A stretch of 64,000 nucleotides of DNA from Pseudomonas sp. FEN. GTDB lineage: Bacteria; Pseudomonadota; Gammaproteobacteria; Pseudomonadales; Pseudomonadaceae. The position numbers and the translations under genes were made by a program. Positions 29,182 to 41,182 of this stretch are shown piece after piece. The stretch lies in the NCBI RefSeq assembly GCF_904067045.1, contig NZ_CAJFDC010000003.1:7501-71500 (forward strand). Reading direction: 5' to 3'. How positions within the stretch are numbered: position 1 is the first letter of the stretch; each line of letters starts with the position of its first letter. The notes beneath the pieces are model-generated. The model worked only from the letters and a program-made list of their open reading frames with translations. It searched no databases and was not told the DNA's origin.

Positions 29182-29715
29182 ATGTCTCGCGTCGCTAAGA
29201 ACCCCGTTAAGCTGCCAGCCGGTGTCGAAGTCAAATTCGCAGGCCAACAGCTTTCGGTGAAGGGTGCCAAGGGTACTCTTGAACTGAACATCCATTCGTC
29301 CGTTGAGATCGTTGAAGAAGCTGGTGAGCTGCGTTTCGCTGCTCGCAATGGCGATCAACAAACTCGCGCAATGGCCGGTACCACGCGTGCGTTGGTAAAC
29401 AACATGGTCCAAGGCGTAAGCCAAGGCTTCGAGCGCAAGCTCCAGCTGGTCGGTGTTGGTTACAAAGCGCAAGCAAAAGGCACGGTGTTGAACCTTGCCC
29501 TTGGCTTCTCGCACCCAGTGGATTACGAACTGCCGGAAGGCATCACCGCTGAGACCCCTAGCCAAACCGATATCCTGATCAAGGGCATCGATAAGCAGCT
29601 GGTAGGTCAGGTGGCCGCTGAGATCCGCGACTTCCGTCCACCAGAGCCGTACAAAGGCAAAGGTGTGCGCTACGCGGACGAAGTCGTCCGTCGTAAAGAA
29701 GCCAAGAAGAAGTAG
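29182..29715 (+). CDS. rplF: 50S ribosomal protein L6
   Basis: 177 aa, two repeated L6 domains. It lies near the factor-binding site. It starts [20 protein letters not shown]. The diagnostic C-terminal motif [20 protein letters not shown] is present with the terminal basic tail RRKEAKKK. 10 bases to rplR. Confidence 0.98.
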   Translation: MSRVAKNPVKLPAGVEVKFAGQQLSVKGAKGTLELNIHSSVEIVEEAGELRFAARNGDQQTRAMAGTTRALVNNMVQGVSQGFERKLQLVGVGYKAQAKGTVLNLALGFSHPVDYELPEGITAETPSQTDILIKGIDKQLVGQVAAEIRDFRPPEPYKGKGVRYADEVVRRKEAKKK

Positions 29716-29725
29716 GGCATAGCAA

Positions 29726-30076
29726 ATGACCGACAAAAAAGTTACTCGACTGCGTCGCGCTCGCAAAGCACGCCTGAAAATGCACGAACTCGAAGTCGTG
29801 CGTCTCTGCGTGTTCCGCTCTTCGCAGCACATCTACGCCCAGGTCATTTCGGCCGACGGCAACAAAGTCCTGGCAAGTGCCTCGACTTTGGACAAAGAAC
29901 TGCGTGATGGTGCCACTGGCAACATCGACGCGGCCACTAAGGTTGGCCAGCTGGTCGCTACGCGTGCTAAAGCCGCTGGCGTCTCGCAGGTGGCTTTCGA
30001 CCGCTCTGGCTTCAAGTATCACGGCCGCGTCAAGGCGCTGGCTGATGCTGCTCGTGAAGCTGGGCTGGAGTTCTAA
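29726..30076 (+). CDS. rplR: 50S ribosomal protein L18
   Basis: 116 aa, 5S rRNA-binding protein. The basic N-terminus ([14 protein letters not shown]) precedes the core with [20 protein letters not shown] and the C-terminal [20 protein letters not shown]. Only 3 bases separate it from rpsE, so the two are tightly coupled. Confidence 0.98.
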   Translation: MTDKKVTRLRRARKARLKMHELEVVRLCVFRSSQHIYAQVISADGNKVLASASTLDKELRDGATGNIDAATKVGQLVATRAKAAGVSQVAFDRSGFKYHGRVKALADAAREAGLEF

Positions 30077-30079
30077 GTT

Positions 30080-30580
30080 ATGTCAAATAACGACCAAAAG
30101 CGCGACGAAGGCTACATCGAGAAGCTGGTTCAAGTTAACCGCGTAGCCAAAACCGTTAAAGGCGGCCGTATCTTCACCTTCACCGCGTTGACCGTGGTAG
30201 GTGATGGCAAGGGCCGTGTAGGCTTCGGCCGTGGCAAGTCACGTGAAGTGCCTGCCGCGATCCAGAAGGCTATGGAAGCTGCTCGTCGCAACATGATCCA
30301 GGTGGACCTGAACGGTACCACTCTGCAGTACGCCATGAAATCCGCCCACGGCGCTTCCAAGGTTTACATGCAGCCTGCTTCTGAAGGTACCGGTATCATC
30401 GCTGGCGGCGCTATGCGTGCTGTCCTCGAAGTGGCTGGTGTGCAGAACGTTCTGGCCAAGTGCTACGGCTCGACTAACCCGGTAAACGTGGTTCACGCCA
30501 CTTTCAAAGGTTTGAAAGCCATGCAGTCCCCTGAGTCCATTGCTGCCAAGCGCGGCAAAACTGCAGCGGAGATCCTGTGA
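30080..30580 (+). CDS. rpsE: 30S ribosomal protein S5
   Basis: 166 aa. Fidelity protein at the mRNA entry channel. The N-terminal dsRNA-binding-like fold contains [20 protein letters not shown] and [19 protein letters not shown]. The loop altered in spectinomycin-resistant mutants appears intact. The stop lies 2 bases before the rpmD ATG. Confidence 0.98.
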   Translation: MSNNDQKRDEGYIEKLVQVNRVAKTVKGGRIFTFTALTVVGDGKGRVGFGRGKSREVPAAIQKAMEAARRNMIQVDLNGTTLQYAMKSAHGASKVYMQPASEGTGIIAGGAMRAVLEVAGVQNVLAKCYGSTNPVNVVHATFKGLKAMQSPESIAAKRGKTAAEIL

Positions 30581-30582
30581 TC

Positions 30583-30759
30583 ATGGCAACCGTAAAAGTA
30601 ACGCTGATCAAAAGCATGACCGGCCGCATCCCTAACCACAGACTGTGTGTCAAGGGCCTGGGTCTGCGTCGCATCGGTCACACTGTAGAAGTCCAGGATA
30701 CTCCCGAGAATCGCGGGATGATCAACAAGGCTTACTACATGCTGCGTGTAGAGGGTTAA
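30583..30759 (+). CDS. rpmD: 50S ribosomal protein L30
   Basis: 58 aa, the bacterial short form. It reads [20 protein letters not shown] and ends [14 protein letters not shown]. The ATG at 30583 gives the family start; an in-frame GTG two codons earlier overlaps rpsE and is less likely. 3 bases to rplO. Confidence 0.96.
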   Translation: MATVKVTLIKSMTGRIPNHRLCVKGLGLRRIGHTVEVQDTPENRGMINKAYYMLRVEG

Positions 30760-30762
30760 TCG

Positions 30763-31197
30763 ATGAAACTCAATGATCTGAGTCCAGCGCCGGGTTCCCG
30801 TCGCGAAAAGCATCGTCCGGGCCGTGGTATCGGTAGTGGTTTGGGCAAGACTGGTGGCCGTGGTCACAAAGGTCAGACTTCCCGCTCCGGTGGCACCATT
30901 GCTCCAGGCTTTGAAGGCGGTCAACAGCCGCTGCATCGTCGCCTGCCGAAGTTCGGTTTCGTTTCCCTGAAAGCCATGGACCGCGCAGAAGTGCGTCTGT
31001 CCGAGCTGGCCAAAGTGGAAGGCGACATCGTCACCGTGCAGTCCCTGAAAGATGCCAACGTGATCAACCAGAACGTACAGCGTGTGAAAATCATGCTGTC
31101 GGGCGAAGTGACTCGCGCAGTAACTATCAAGGGCATCGCAGCCACCAAAGGTGCGCGTGCGGCTATCGAAGCAGCTGGCGGCAAGTTCGAGGAATAA
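30763..31197 (+). CDS. rplO: 50S ribosomal protein L15
   Basis: 144 aa. Late-assembling 50S protein with a glycine- and arginine-rich N-terminal extension ([20 protein letters not shown]). The C-terminal globular domain holds [20 protein letters not shown]. Its TAA is directly followed by the secY ATG with no gap, so translation is probably coupled. Confidence 0.98.
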   Translation: MKLNDLSPAPGSRREKHRPGRGIGSGLGKTGGRGHKGQTSRSGGTIAPGFEGGQQPLHRRLPKFGFVSLKAMDRAEVRLSELAKVEGDIVTVQSLKDANVINQNVQRVKIMLSGEVTRAVTIKGIAATKGARAAIEAAGGKFEE

Positions 31198-32526
31198 ATG
31201 GCTAAGCAAGGTGCTCTCTCAGCGCTCAGCAAAGGCGGGTTATCCGAGCTCTGGGCTCGACTGCGTTTTCTATTCCTGGCGATTATCGTCTACCGGATAG
31301 GCGCACACATCCCAGTTCCAGGTATCAACCCGGACCGGCTGGCGGACCTGTTTCGACAGAATGAGGGGACCATTCTTAGCTTGTTCAACATGTTTTCCGG
31401 CGGCGCGCTGGAACGGATGAGCATCTTTGCACTGGGGATCATGCCGTACATTTCGGCATCGATCATCATGCAGCTGATGTCCGCCGTCAGCCCGCAGCTG
31501 GAGCAGTTGAAGAAGGAAGGTGAGGCTGGTCGTCGTAAGATCAGCCAATACACCCGCTATGGCACCGTCGTCCTGGCACTTGTTCAAGCCATTGGCATGT
31601 CCATTGGCCTGGCTAACCAGGGCGTCTCGTTTAGTGCTGGCTTCAGCTTCCATTTCGTTGCGGTGTCCACTTTCGTGGCCGGCGCGATGTTCATGATGTG
31701 GTTGGGTGAGCAGATTACCGAGCGCGGTGTGGGTAACGGTATCTCGATGTTGATTTTTTCGGGTATCGTCGCCGGTCTTCCGAGAGCGATTGGGCAGTCT
31801 TTCGAGTCTGCACGTCAGGGCGATATCAACATCTTCGCTCTGGTTGCCATCGGTTTGCTGGCAGTAGCGATCATCGGTTTCGTGGTGTTCATTGAGCGTG
31901 GTCAGCGTCGTATTGCTGTTCACTACGCCAAGCGTCAGCAGGGCCGCAAGGTCTTCGCCGCGCAGACCAGCCACCTGCCGCTGAAGGTGAATATGGCCGG
32001 TGTTATTCCTGCTATCTTCGCGAGCAGCATCTTGCTCTTCCCGGCTTCGCTGGGTGCCTGGTTCGGTCAGTCTGAAGGTATGGGCTGGTTGCAGGACATC
32101 TCGCAGTCGATCGCTCCTGGTCAGCCGTTGAATATTCTGCTGTTTAGTGCAGGGATTATTTTCTTCTGCTTCTTCTATACGGCGTTGATGTTCAATCCGA
32201 AAGACGTAGCGGAAAACCTGAAGAAGTCCGGTGCCTTTATTCCGGGTATCCGTCCAGGCGAGCAGTCGGCGCGCTACATTGATGGCGTTCTGACCCGTTT
32301 GACCATGTTCGGTGCTCTTTATATGACGGCCGTGTGCCTGTTACCCCAGTTCCTTGTGGTCGCGGCAAACGTTCCGTTCTACCTTGGCGGGACCTCGTTG
32401 CTGATCGTGGTCGTGGTTGTGATGGACTTCATGTCCCAAGTACAATCGCACCTCGTTTCGCACCAGTACGAATCCCTGATGAAGAAAGCCAACCTGAAGG
32501 GTTACGGCAGCGGCATGCTGCGCTGA
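31198..32526 (+). CDS. secY: Preprotein translocase subunit SecY
   Basis: 442 aa, the protein-conducting channel of the inner membrane, with ten hydrophobic segments. It starts [20 protein letters not shown]. The signature [20 protein letters not shown] is near residues 80-99, and the cytosolic loop [11 protein letters not shown] and [20 protein letters not shown] are conserved. It is embedded in the spc operon between rplO and rpmJ as in other gammaproteobacteria. It works with SecE at 5415-5783. Confidence 0.98.
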   Translation: MAKQGALSALSKGGLSELWARLRFLFLAIIVYRIGAHIPVPGINPDRLADLFRQNEGTILSLFNMFSGGALERMSIFALGIMPYISASIIMQLMSAVSPQLEQLKKEGEAGRRKISQYTRYGTVVLALVQAIGMSIGLANQGVSFSAGFSFHFVAVSTFVAGAMFMMWLGEQITERGVGNGISMLIFSGIVAGLPRAIGQSFESARQGDINIFALVAIGLLAVAIIGFVVFIERGQRRIAVHYAKRQQGRKVFAAQTSHLPLKVNMAGVIPAIFASSILLFPASLGAWFGQSEGMGWLQDISQSIAPGQPLNILLFSAGIIFFCFFYTALMFNPKDVAENLKKSGAFIPGIRPGEQSARYIDGVLTRLTMFGALYMTAVCLLPQFLVVAANVPFYLGGTSLLIVVVVVMDFMSQVQSHLVSHQYESLMKKANLKGYGSGMLR

Positions 32527-32550
32527 CCCATAAGGTTCGAGGAGTTGGTG

Positions 32551-32667
32551 ATGAAAGTTCGTGCATCGGTGAAAAAGCTGTGCCGTAACTGCAAGATTAT
32601 TCGCCGCGAAGGTGTGGTTCGAGTAATTTGCAGCGCGGAACCGCGTCACAAACAGCGCCAAGGCTGA
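32551..32667 (+). CDS. rpmJ: 50S ribosomal protein L36 (zinc-ribbon type)
   Basis: A 38-aa gene. The sequence [20 protein letters not shown] continues to end EPRHKQRQG. Zinc ligands C11, C14, C27 and H33 are all present. GAGGAGTTGGTG provides a strong Shine-Dalgarno. It lies 24 bases after secY, the conserved order, and ends the spc operon ahead of a hairpin. Confidence 0.96.
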
Positions 32668-32682
32668 GTGTGATCTGCTAAA

Positions 32683-32712
32683 AGCCCAGCAGCTAGTGCG
32701 CTGCTGGGTTGA
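32683..32712 (+). terminator. Hairpin after rpmJ (partial terminator)
   Basis: AGCCCAGCAG (32683-32692) pairs with CTGCTGGGTT (32701-32710) with one G-T pair and an 8-base loop; the tail is TGATTATTTG, only moderately T-rich. Its 3' arm reaches into the -35 of the rpsM promoter. Confidence 0.6.
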
Positions 32713-32737
32713 TTATTTGTTATTACAGCGATATTAT
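32709..32737 (+). promoter_or_regulatory. Promoter of the alpha operon (rpsM)
   Basis: TTGATT (32709-32714), a 17-base spacer and TATTAT (32732-32737). A transcript from about 32744 would have a leader of about 53 bases before rpsM. Confidence 0.7.
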
Positions 32738-32796
32738 CTCGCGCCCTATTTCTTGGCTTCCGGGGCGTAGGTAGCTGTCAATTGGAGTCCCACTGA

Positions 32797-33153
32797 ATGG
32801 CCCGTATTGCAGGCGTTAACATTCCAGATAACAAGCACACTGTTATCTCGCTGACCTACATCTATGGTGTTGGTCGCACTACTGCACAGAAAATTTGTGC
32901 AGTGACTGGGGTCAACCCAGCCGCAAAGATCAAGGATCTGAGCGACGAGCAGATTGAACAGCTGCGTGGCGAAGTGGCGAAGTTCACCACTGAAGGTGAC
33001 CTGCGTCGCGAAATCAACATGAAAATCAAACGCTTGATGGACTTGGGCTGCTACCGCGGTCTGCGCCATCGTCGTGGTCTGCCAGTACGCGGTCAGCGTA
33101 CCAAGACCAACGCGCGTACTCGCAAAGGTCCGCGTAAGCCGATCCGCAAGTAA
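32797..33153 (+). CDS. rpsM: 30S ribosomal protein S13
   Basis: 118 aa. 30S head protein contacting L5 and P-site tRNA. It starts [20 protein letters not shown]. The C-terminal signature [20 protein letters not shown] and the basic tail GPRKPIRK are present. First gene of the alpha operon rpsM-rpsK-rpsD-rpoA-rplQ. Confidence 0.98.
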   Translation: MARIAGVNIPDNKHTVISLTYIYGVGRTTAQKICAVTGVNPAAKIKDLSDEQIEQLRGEVAKFTTEGDLRREINMKIKRLMDLGCYRGLRHRRGLPVRGQRTKTNARTRKGPRKPIRK

Positions 33154-33183
33154 TCGCACCAGCGAATCGACAGGAATCTAGTC

Positions 33184-33573
33184 ATGGCAAAACCTGCTGC
33201 TCGTCCTCGTAAGAAAATCAAAAAGACAGTGGTTGATGGCATCGCCCACATCCACGCGTCTTTCAACAACACCATCGTGACCATTACCGACCGTCAAGGT
33301 AACGCTCTTTCCTGGGCTACCTCCGGTGGTTCGGGTTTCCGCGGTTCCCGCAAGTCCACCCCGTTTGCTGCTCAAGTAGCTGCTGAACGTGCTGGTCAAG
33401 CTGCGCTGGAATATGGCCTGAAAAACCTCGACGTCAACGTCAAAGGTCCAGGTCCAGGTCGTGAGTCCGCTGTCCGTGCATTGAACGGCTGTGGCTATAA
33501 GATCGCCAGCATCACCGACGTGACGCCAATCCCGCATAACGGGTGCCGTCCGCCGAAGAAGCGCCGCGTGTAA
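33184..33573 (+). CDS. rpsK: 30S ribosomal protein S11
   Basis: 129 aa. Platform protein that helps shape the E-site mRNA path. A basic tail ([20 protein letters not shown]) precedes the conserved [40 protein letters not shown] is near the end, followed by the invariant CRPPKKRRV. 18 bases to rpsD. Confidence 0.98.
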   Translation: MAKPAARPRKKIKKTVVDGIAHIHASFNNTIVTITDRQGNALSWATSGGSGFRGSRKSTPFAAQVAAERAGQAALEYGLKNLDVNVKGPGPGRESAVRALNGCGYKIASITDVTPIPHNGCRPPKKRRV

Positions 33574-33591
33574 TCCAGGAGATTGTAAAGA

Positions 33592-34212
33592 ATGGCTCGT
33601 TACATTGGTCCAAAATGCAAACTGGCTCGTCGCGAAGGCACCGATCTCTTCCTGAAGAGCGGCGTGCGCGCTATCGAATCCAAGTGCAACATCGAAGCAG
33701 CACCTGGTATCCACGGCCAGCGCCGCGGTCGCCAGTCCGACTACGGCACCCAACTGCGTGAAAAGCAGAAGGTCCGTCGTATTTATGGCGTTCTTGAGCG
33801 TCAGTTCAGCGGCTACTACAAAGAAGCCGCCGGCCGTAAAGGCGCAACCGGTGAAAACCTGCTGCAACTGCTCGAATGCCGTCTGGACAACGTTGTATAC
33901 CGTATGGGTTTTGGCTCGACTCGTGCCGAATCCCGTCAACTGGTATCGCACAAGTCGATCAGCGTTAACGGCAAAACCGTCAACGTCCCGTCCTACCAGG
34001 TTCGTGCTGGTGACGTGGTAGCTATTCGCGAGAAAGCTAAGAATCAACTGCGCATTGTCCAGGCTCTCGATCTGTGTGCCCAGCGTGGCCGCGTAGAATG
34101 GGTAGAAGTGGACACTGAGAAGAAGTCGGGCGTTTTCAAGAACGTGCCTGCTCGCAGTGACCTCTCCGCCGACATCAACGAAAGCCTGATTGTCGAGCTC
34201 TACTCCAAGTAA
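33592..34212 (+). CDS. rpsD: 30S ribosomal protein S4
   Basis: 206 aa. Primary 16S-binding protein and, in E. coli, translational repressor of the alpha operon. Only two N-terminal cysteines (C9, C32) are present, so it is the zinc-free form. The S4 RNA-binding domain (about 95-155) has [20 protein letters not shown] and [20 protein letters not shown]. 22 bases to rpoA. Confidence 0.98.
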   Translation: MARYIGPKCKLARREGTDLFLKSGVRAIESKCNIEAAPGIHGQRRGRQSDYGTQLREKQKVRRIYGVLERQFSGYYKEAAGRKGATGENLLQLLECRLDNVVYRMGFGSTRAESRQLVSHKSISVNGKTVNVPSYQVRAGDVVAIREKAKNQLRIVQALDLCAQRGRVEWVEVDTEKKSGVFKNVPARSDLSADINESLIVELYSK

Positions 34213-34234
34213 GGGCTAGAAAATAGGTGCATCC

Positions 34235-35236
34235 ATGCAGATTTCGGTAAATGAGTTCCTGACACCCCGTCACATTGACGTGCAGGTTGTCAGTCCAACC
34301 CGCGCTAAAATCACCCTCGAGCCTCTCGAGCGTGGTTTTGGCCACACCCTGGGCAACGCGCTGCGCCGCATCCTGTTGTCCTCAATGCCAGGCTGTGCAG
34401 TAGTCGAGGCCGAGATTGACGGTGTGCTCCACGAGTACAGCGCCATCGAAGGTGTACAGGAAGACGTCATTGAAATCCTGTTGAACCTTAAAGGTCTGGC
34501 TATCAAGCTGCACGGCCGTGACGAAGTTACGCTGACCTTGTCGAAGAAGGGTTCGGGGGTGGTTACCGCTGCCGATATTCAGCTGGATCATGATGTCGAG
34601 ATCGTTAACCCCGATCACGTAATCGCTAACCTGGCGTCTAACGGCGCCTTGAACATGAAGCTCACCGTAGCTCGTGGTCGTGGTTATGAACCAGCAGACT
34701 CGCGTCAGAGCGATGAAGACGAAAGCCGCAGCATCGGTCGCTTGCAGCTCGACTCTTCGTTCAGCCCGGTTCGCCGTATCGCTTACGTGGTGGAAAACGC
34801 CCGTGTCGAGCAGCGTACCAACCTGGACAAGCTGGTTATTGATCTGGAAACCAACGGTACTCTGGATCCTGAAGAGGCTATCCGCCGCGCTGCAACCATC
34901 CTGCAACAGCAGTTGGCTGCGTTCGTCGACCTCAAAGGTGACAGTGAGCCAGTGGTAATCGAGCAAGAAGACGAGATCGATCCGATCCTGCTTCGCCCGG
35001 TTGACGATCTGGAACTGACTGTACGTTCGGCCAACTGCCTTAAGGCGGAAAACATCTACTACATCGGTGACCTGATTCAGCGTACCGAAGTAGAGCTGTT
35101 GAAGACTCCGAACCTGGGCAAGAAATCCTTGACTGAAATCAAGGACGTTCTGGCCTCCCGCGGTCTGTCCCTCGGCATGCGCCTCGACAACTGGCCGCCT
35201 GCAAGTCTTAAGAAGGACGACAAGGCGACTGCCTGA
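34235..35236 (+). CDS. rpoA: DNA-directed RNA polymerase subunit alpha
   Basis: 333 aa. The N-terminal domain (about 1-235) has the dimerisation and assembly motif [20 protein letters not shown]. An acidic linker with EQEDEIDP leads to the C-terminal domain (about 250-320), with [20 protein letters not shown] and [20 protein letters not shown], which binds UP elements and activators. Conserved alpha-operon position between rpsD and rplQ. Confidence 0.99.
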   Translation: MQISVNEFLTPRHIDVQVVSPTRAKITLEPLERGFGHTLGNALRRILLSSMPGCAVVEAEIDGVLHEYSAIEGVQEDVIEILLNLKGLAIKLHGRDEVTLTLSKKGSGVVTAADIQLDHDVEIVNPDHVIANLASNGALNMKLTVARGRGYEPADSRQSDEDESRSIGRLQLDSSFSPVRRIAYVVENARVEQRTNLDKLVIDLETNGTLDPEEAIRRAATILQQQLAAFVDLKGDSEPVVIEQEDEIDPILLRPVDDLELTVRSANCLKAENIYYIGDLIQRTEVELLKTPNLGKKSLTEIKDVLASRGLSLGMRLDNWPPASLKKDDKATA

Positions 35237-35278
35237 TCGTCGTAATCACCGAACGTAGTGTTTGGTAAGGAATGAACC

Positions 35279-35665
35279 ATGCGTCATCGTAAAAGTGGTC
35301 GTCACCTGAGCCGCACCAGCTCGCACCGCAAGGCCATGTTTCAAAACATGGCGGTGTCGCTGTTCGAGCACGAGCTGATCAAAACGACTCTGCCAAAAGC
35401 CAAAGAACTGCGCCGCGTTGCTGAGCCGCTGATCACTCTGGCTAAAGTAGATAGCCTGGCTAACCGTCGTCTGGCTTTCGACCGTACTCGTTCGAAAGCT
35501 ATCGTTGGTAAGCTCTTCAACGACCTGGGCAAGCGTTATGCTACCCGTGAGGGTGGCTACCTGCGCATCCTCAAGTGCGGTTTCCGCACTGGCGACAACG
35601 CGCCTATGGCGTACGTCGAGTTGGTTGATCGTGCTACTGCCGGCGAAGCTGTATCTGCCGAGTAA
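35279..35665 (+). CDS. rplQ: 50S ribosomal protein L17
   Basis: 128 aa. It lies near the tunnel exit. It starts [20 protein letters not shown], and [20 protein letters not shown] is the family signature. Last gene of the ribosomal supercluster, closed by a terminator 20 bases downstream. Confidence 0.98.
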   Translation: MRHRKSGRHLSRTSSHRKAMFQNMAVSLFEHELIKTTLPKAKELRRVAEPLITLAKVDSLANRRLAFDRTRSKAIVGKLFNDLGKRYATREGGYLRILKCGFRTGDNAPMAYVELVDRATAGEAVSAE

Positions 35666-35685
35666 GACGTCAGTCTGAAACAAGA

Positions 35686-35711
35686 AACCGGGCCTAGCGC
35701 CCGGTTTTTTG
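35686..35711 (+). terminator. Rho-independent terminator of the alpha operon
   Basis: AACCGGGC (35686-35693) / GCCCGGTT (35699-35706), loop CTAGC, then TTTTG. It closes the ribosomal protein cluster. Confidence 0.88.
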
Positions 35712-35904
35712 TGCCCGCAAGAAACGCATCGTATGTACAAGCTTCTACACTGCGCCTGACTGCACGCTATGAGCTGGAGTCGTTGGTAGTCATTTTCTAT
35801 TGATGTAAGCAAATTAATGAATTTGTCTGCGTCACATTGATGGTCAATACTCCTTCTCAGCCGATTAGCCGGCGGTTCAAAGACTGACAGAGGAAGACGA
35901 TCAC

Positions 35905-37353
35905 ATGAGCCAGAACAAAACCCTTACGACCGCCAGTGGCGCTCCTGTCGCTGACAATCAGAATTCCCGTTCCGCCGGGCCCCGTGGCCCGCTGTTGCTC
36001 GATGACTTTCACCTGATCGAAAAGCTCGCTCACTTCAATCGTGAGAACATTCCCGAGCGCCGTGTACACGCCAAGGGCTCGGGTGCCTACGGTACGTTCA
36101 CCGTTTCCAAAGACATTACCCAGTACACCAGCGCCAAGCTGTTCGAATCCGTGGGCAAGCAGACCCCGACTTTCCTGCGCTTCTCGACTGTCGGTGGTGA
36201 ACGTGGTTCGGCCGACACCGAACGTGATCCGCGTGGTTTTGCCTTGAAGTTCTACACCGAGGAAGGTAACTGGGACATCGTTGGCAACAACACGCCAGTG
36301 TTCTTTATCCGCGATCCGCTGAAATTCCCCGACTTTATCCATACCCAGAAACGTCTGCCGCAAAGCAACCTGAAGAGCGCGCAGGCGATGTGGGATTTCT
36401 GGTCGCACTCGCCCGAGGCACTGCACCAGGTCACCATCCTGTTCTCGGATCGTGGGATCCCGGACGGCTACCGGCACATGCATGGTTTTGGTAGCCACAC
36501 CTACAGCCTGATCAACGCCAAGGGCGAGCGGCACTGGGTCAAGTGGCACTACAAGACCAAGCAGGGCATCAAGAATCTGGCGCCGGCCGAGGCGGCACGC
36601 CTGGCGGGCACCGATCCGGATTACGCCCAGCGTGATCTTTTCGGCGCCATCGAACGCGGCGACTTCCCGAAATGGACTGTCTGTATCCAGATCATGACCG
36701 AAGCCCAGGCCGCGGCGCATTACGAGAACCCTTTCGACGTGACCAAGACCTGGTCGCAGAAAGAGTTTCCGCTGATCGCAGTCGGCGAGCTCGAGCTCAA
36801 CCGTAACCCGCTGAACTACTTCGCCGAAGTCGAACAGGCAGCTTTCGGTCCGAGCAACATGGTGCCGGGTGTTGGTCTGTCACCGGACCGCATGCTGCAA
36901 GGCCGCGTCTTCGCCTATGCCGATGCCCACCGCTACCGTGTCGGCACCAATCATCAGCAGTTGCCGGTGAACGCCCCGCGCAGCCCGGTCAACACCTACC
37001 AGCGTGACGGCTCCATGGCCTTTGGCAGCAACGGTGGCGCGACGCCGAACTACGAGCCCAACAGCTACGTCGAAGCGCCCAAACAGGCGCCTCACTACGC
37101 TGAGCCGGCGTTGGCCCTCAGTGGTGCGGCGGATCGTTACGATCACCGCGAAGATACCGATTACTACAGTCATGCCGGTGCGCTGTTCCGTTTGATGAGC
37201 ACCGAGCAGAAAGCGCTGCTGATCAGCAATATCGCTGGCGCGATGTCGGGTGTATCCGATGACGTGGTCGAGCGCCAGTTGCAGCATTTCTTCAAGGCCG
37301 ACCAGGCATACGGCGAAGGTATCGCCAAGGCGCTGGGTGTAGTGCTGAACTAA
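35905..37353 (+). CDS. katA: Monofunctional haem catalase (clade 3-type, KatA-like)
   Basis: 482 aa, small-subunit catalase that dismutates hydrogen peroxide. The distal haem His55 is in [12 protein letters not shown], Asn128 in [11 protein letters not shown], and the proximal ligand Tyr338 in [14 protein letters not shown]. No signal peptide is seen, so it is cytoplasmic. The order katA - bacterial ferritin - uvrA matches P. aeruginosa (from memory). Pairing with an iron-storage gene fits joint control of peroxide and free iron. The 193-base upstream gap carries no OxyR site I could identify with confidence. Confidence 0.95.
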   Translation: MSQNKTLTTASGAPVADNQNSRSAGPRGPLLLDDFHLIEKLAHFNRENIPERRVHAKGSGAYGTFTVSKDITQYTSAKLFESVGKQTPTFLRFSTVGGERGSADTERDPRGFALKFYTEEGNWDIVGNNTPVFFIRDPLKFPDFIHTQKRLPQSNLKSAQAMWDFWSHSPEALHQVTILFSDRGIPDGYRHMHGFGSHTYSLINAKGERHWVKWHYKTKQGIKNLAPAEAARLAGTDPDYAQRDLFGAIERGDFPKWTVCIQIMTEAQAAAHYENPFDVTKTWSQKEFPLIAVGELELNRNPLNYFAEVEQAAFGPSNMVPGVGLSPDRMLQGRVFAYADAHRYRVGTNHQQLPVNAPRSPVNTYQRDGSMAFGSNGGATPNYEPNSYVEAPKQAPHYAEPALALSGAADRYDHREDTDYYSHAGALFRLMSTEQKALLISNIAGAMSGVSDDVVERQLQHFFKADQAYGEGIAKALGVVLN

Positions 37354-37370
37354 GTCTGAACGAGAAGCAG

Positions 37371-37397
37371 AACCGCCCTCACTCAGGGCGGTTTTTG
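37371..37397 (+). terminator. Rho-independent terminator after katA
   Basis: ACCGCCCT (37372-37379) / AGGGCGGT (37385-37392) with the loop CACTC, then TTTTG and further T-rich sequence. Confidence 0.88.
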
Positions 37398-37509
37398 CGT
37401 TTTTTAGGCTGCTTTTCTCTGGAAATCTTTGCTTTGTTTGTGTTTTTCCAGTGACCTCCCGGTCAGCATGGTTCAAAATGCAGCCTTTCAAGCAGGGAGA
37501 TGTAGGGCG

Positions 37510-37974
37510 ATGCAAGGTAACCAGGTCGTAGTCGACTACCTCAACACGTTGCTGACCGGTGAGCTGGCAGCCCGTGATCAGTATTTCATCCATTCGCGGA
37601 TGTATGAGGACTGGGGCTTCAGCAAGCTCTACGAGCGCATCAATCACGAGATGGAAGAAGAGGCGCAACATGCCGATGCGTTGATGCGCCGGATCCTGAT
37701 GCTCGAGGGCACGCCGCGCATGCGTCCGGACGACCTGGACATCGGTAGCAACGTGCCTGACATGTTCGCCGCCGACCTGCGCTTGGAGAACAAGGTGCGT
37801 GCCGCGCTGTGCAAGGGCATCGAGCTCTGCGAGCTGCACAAGGATTACGTCACCCGCGAGATCCTGCGTGTGCAGTTGGCTGATACCGAGGAAGATCACA
37901 CCTACTGGCTGGAGAAGCAGTTGGGGCTGATCAAGTCCATCGGGTTGCAGAATTACTTGCAGTCGCAGTTCTGA
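37510..37974 (+). CDS. ftnA: Bacterial ferritin (FtnA/BfrA type, lacks the haem Met)
   Basis: A 154-aa four-helix iron-storage subunit. The ferroxidase ligands are in place: E18, E51, H54, E93 or a neighbour, E127 and H130. Met52, the haem ligand of true bacterioferritins, is Ala here ([10 protein letters not shown]). That matches the P. aeruginosa FtnA-type protein, formerly called BfrA, in the same katA-linked position. It may therefore form mixed or haem-poor shells with a separate BfrB. The ATG at 37510 gives [20 protein letters not shown]; a longer upstream frame has no support. Confidence 0.93.
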   Translation: MQGNQVVVDYLNTLLTGELAARDQYFIHSRMYEDWGFSKLYERINHEMEEEAQHADALMRRILMLEGTPRMRPDDLDIGSNVPDMFAADLRLENKVRAALCKGIELCELHKDYVTREILRVQLADTEEDHTYWLEKQLGLIKSIGLQNYLQSQF

Positions 37975-37977
37975 GAA

Positions 37978-38115
37978 TGGCCGCTGCTGCGCGGCGGATC
38001 GTCGGAACGCCGCGCGCAGCACGCTGATTCCTACAAGCGAGAGTTGTCGCTCGCAAGATCGTGAGTGGACGCGGAACCTGTAGGAGCCAGCTTGCTGGCG
38101 ATAGCGATTTCAGCT
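37978..38115. repeat. REP-like palindromes between ftnA and uvrA
   Basis: A run of imperfect palindromes. CTGCGCGGCG (37987-37996) faces CGCCGCGC near 38009. CTACAAGCGAGAGTTGTCGCTC (38031 onward) is internally palindromic. TGTAGGAGCCAGCTTGCTGG from 38079 is the common Pseudomonas REP type. It has no coding potential. Confidence 0.65.
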
Positions 38116-38120
38116 CCACA

Positions 38121-38159
38121 AAAAAGCCCCTGTCATCACTCAATGACAGGGGCTTTTTC
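38121..38159. terminator. Bidirectional terminator between ftnA and uvrA
   Basis: A perfect 15-bp stem AAAAAGCCCCTGTCA (38121-38135) / TGACAGGGGCTTTTT (38144-38158). A and T runs flank both sides, so it works for the rightward ftnA and leftward uvrA transcripts, which converge here. Confidence 0.92.
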
Positions 38160-38170
38160 ATGCTATCCGG

Positions 38171-41005
<2,835 letters not shown>

Positions 41006-41051
41006 GATGGCCTCGCACGGCGGGCGGTAAACGCAAGAGTATAAGGCTAAA

Positions 41052-41071
41052 TACTGGATGGATGCACACTA
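41052..41071. promoter_or_regulatory. Possible LexA (SOS) box upstream of uvrA
   Basis: TACTGGATGGATGCACACTA matches the TACTG-N10-CAGTA LexA pattern at the left half and 4 of 5 bases in the right half, but the key G of CAG is C. It is centred about 56 bases before the uvrA start. A degenerate candidate only. Confidence 0.35.
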
Positions 41072-41182
41072 TCGGACGACAGTGTTTCAGTCTTGCATGA
41101 CAGCTCGCGACAAAGCGTCGCCATGTATCCCCACTATCGATGGGACTGGTAGAATCGCCGCCGGTTCACACGAGGTTTTTCC

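Noticed and set aside
35712..35904. Possible OxyR site upstream of katA
   Set aside because: The A/T-rich stretch near 35800 has no convincing spaced ATAG/CTAT pattern.
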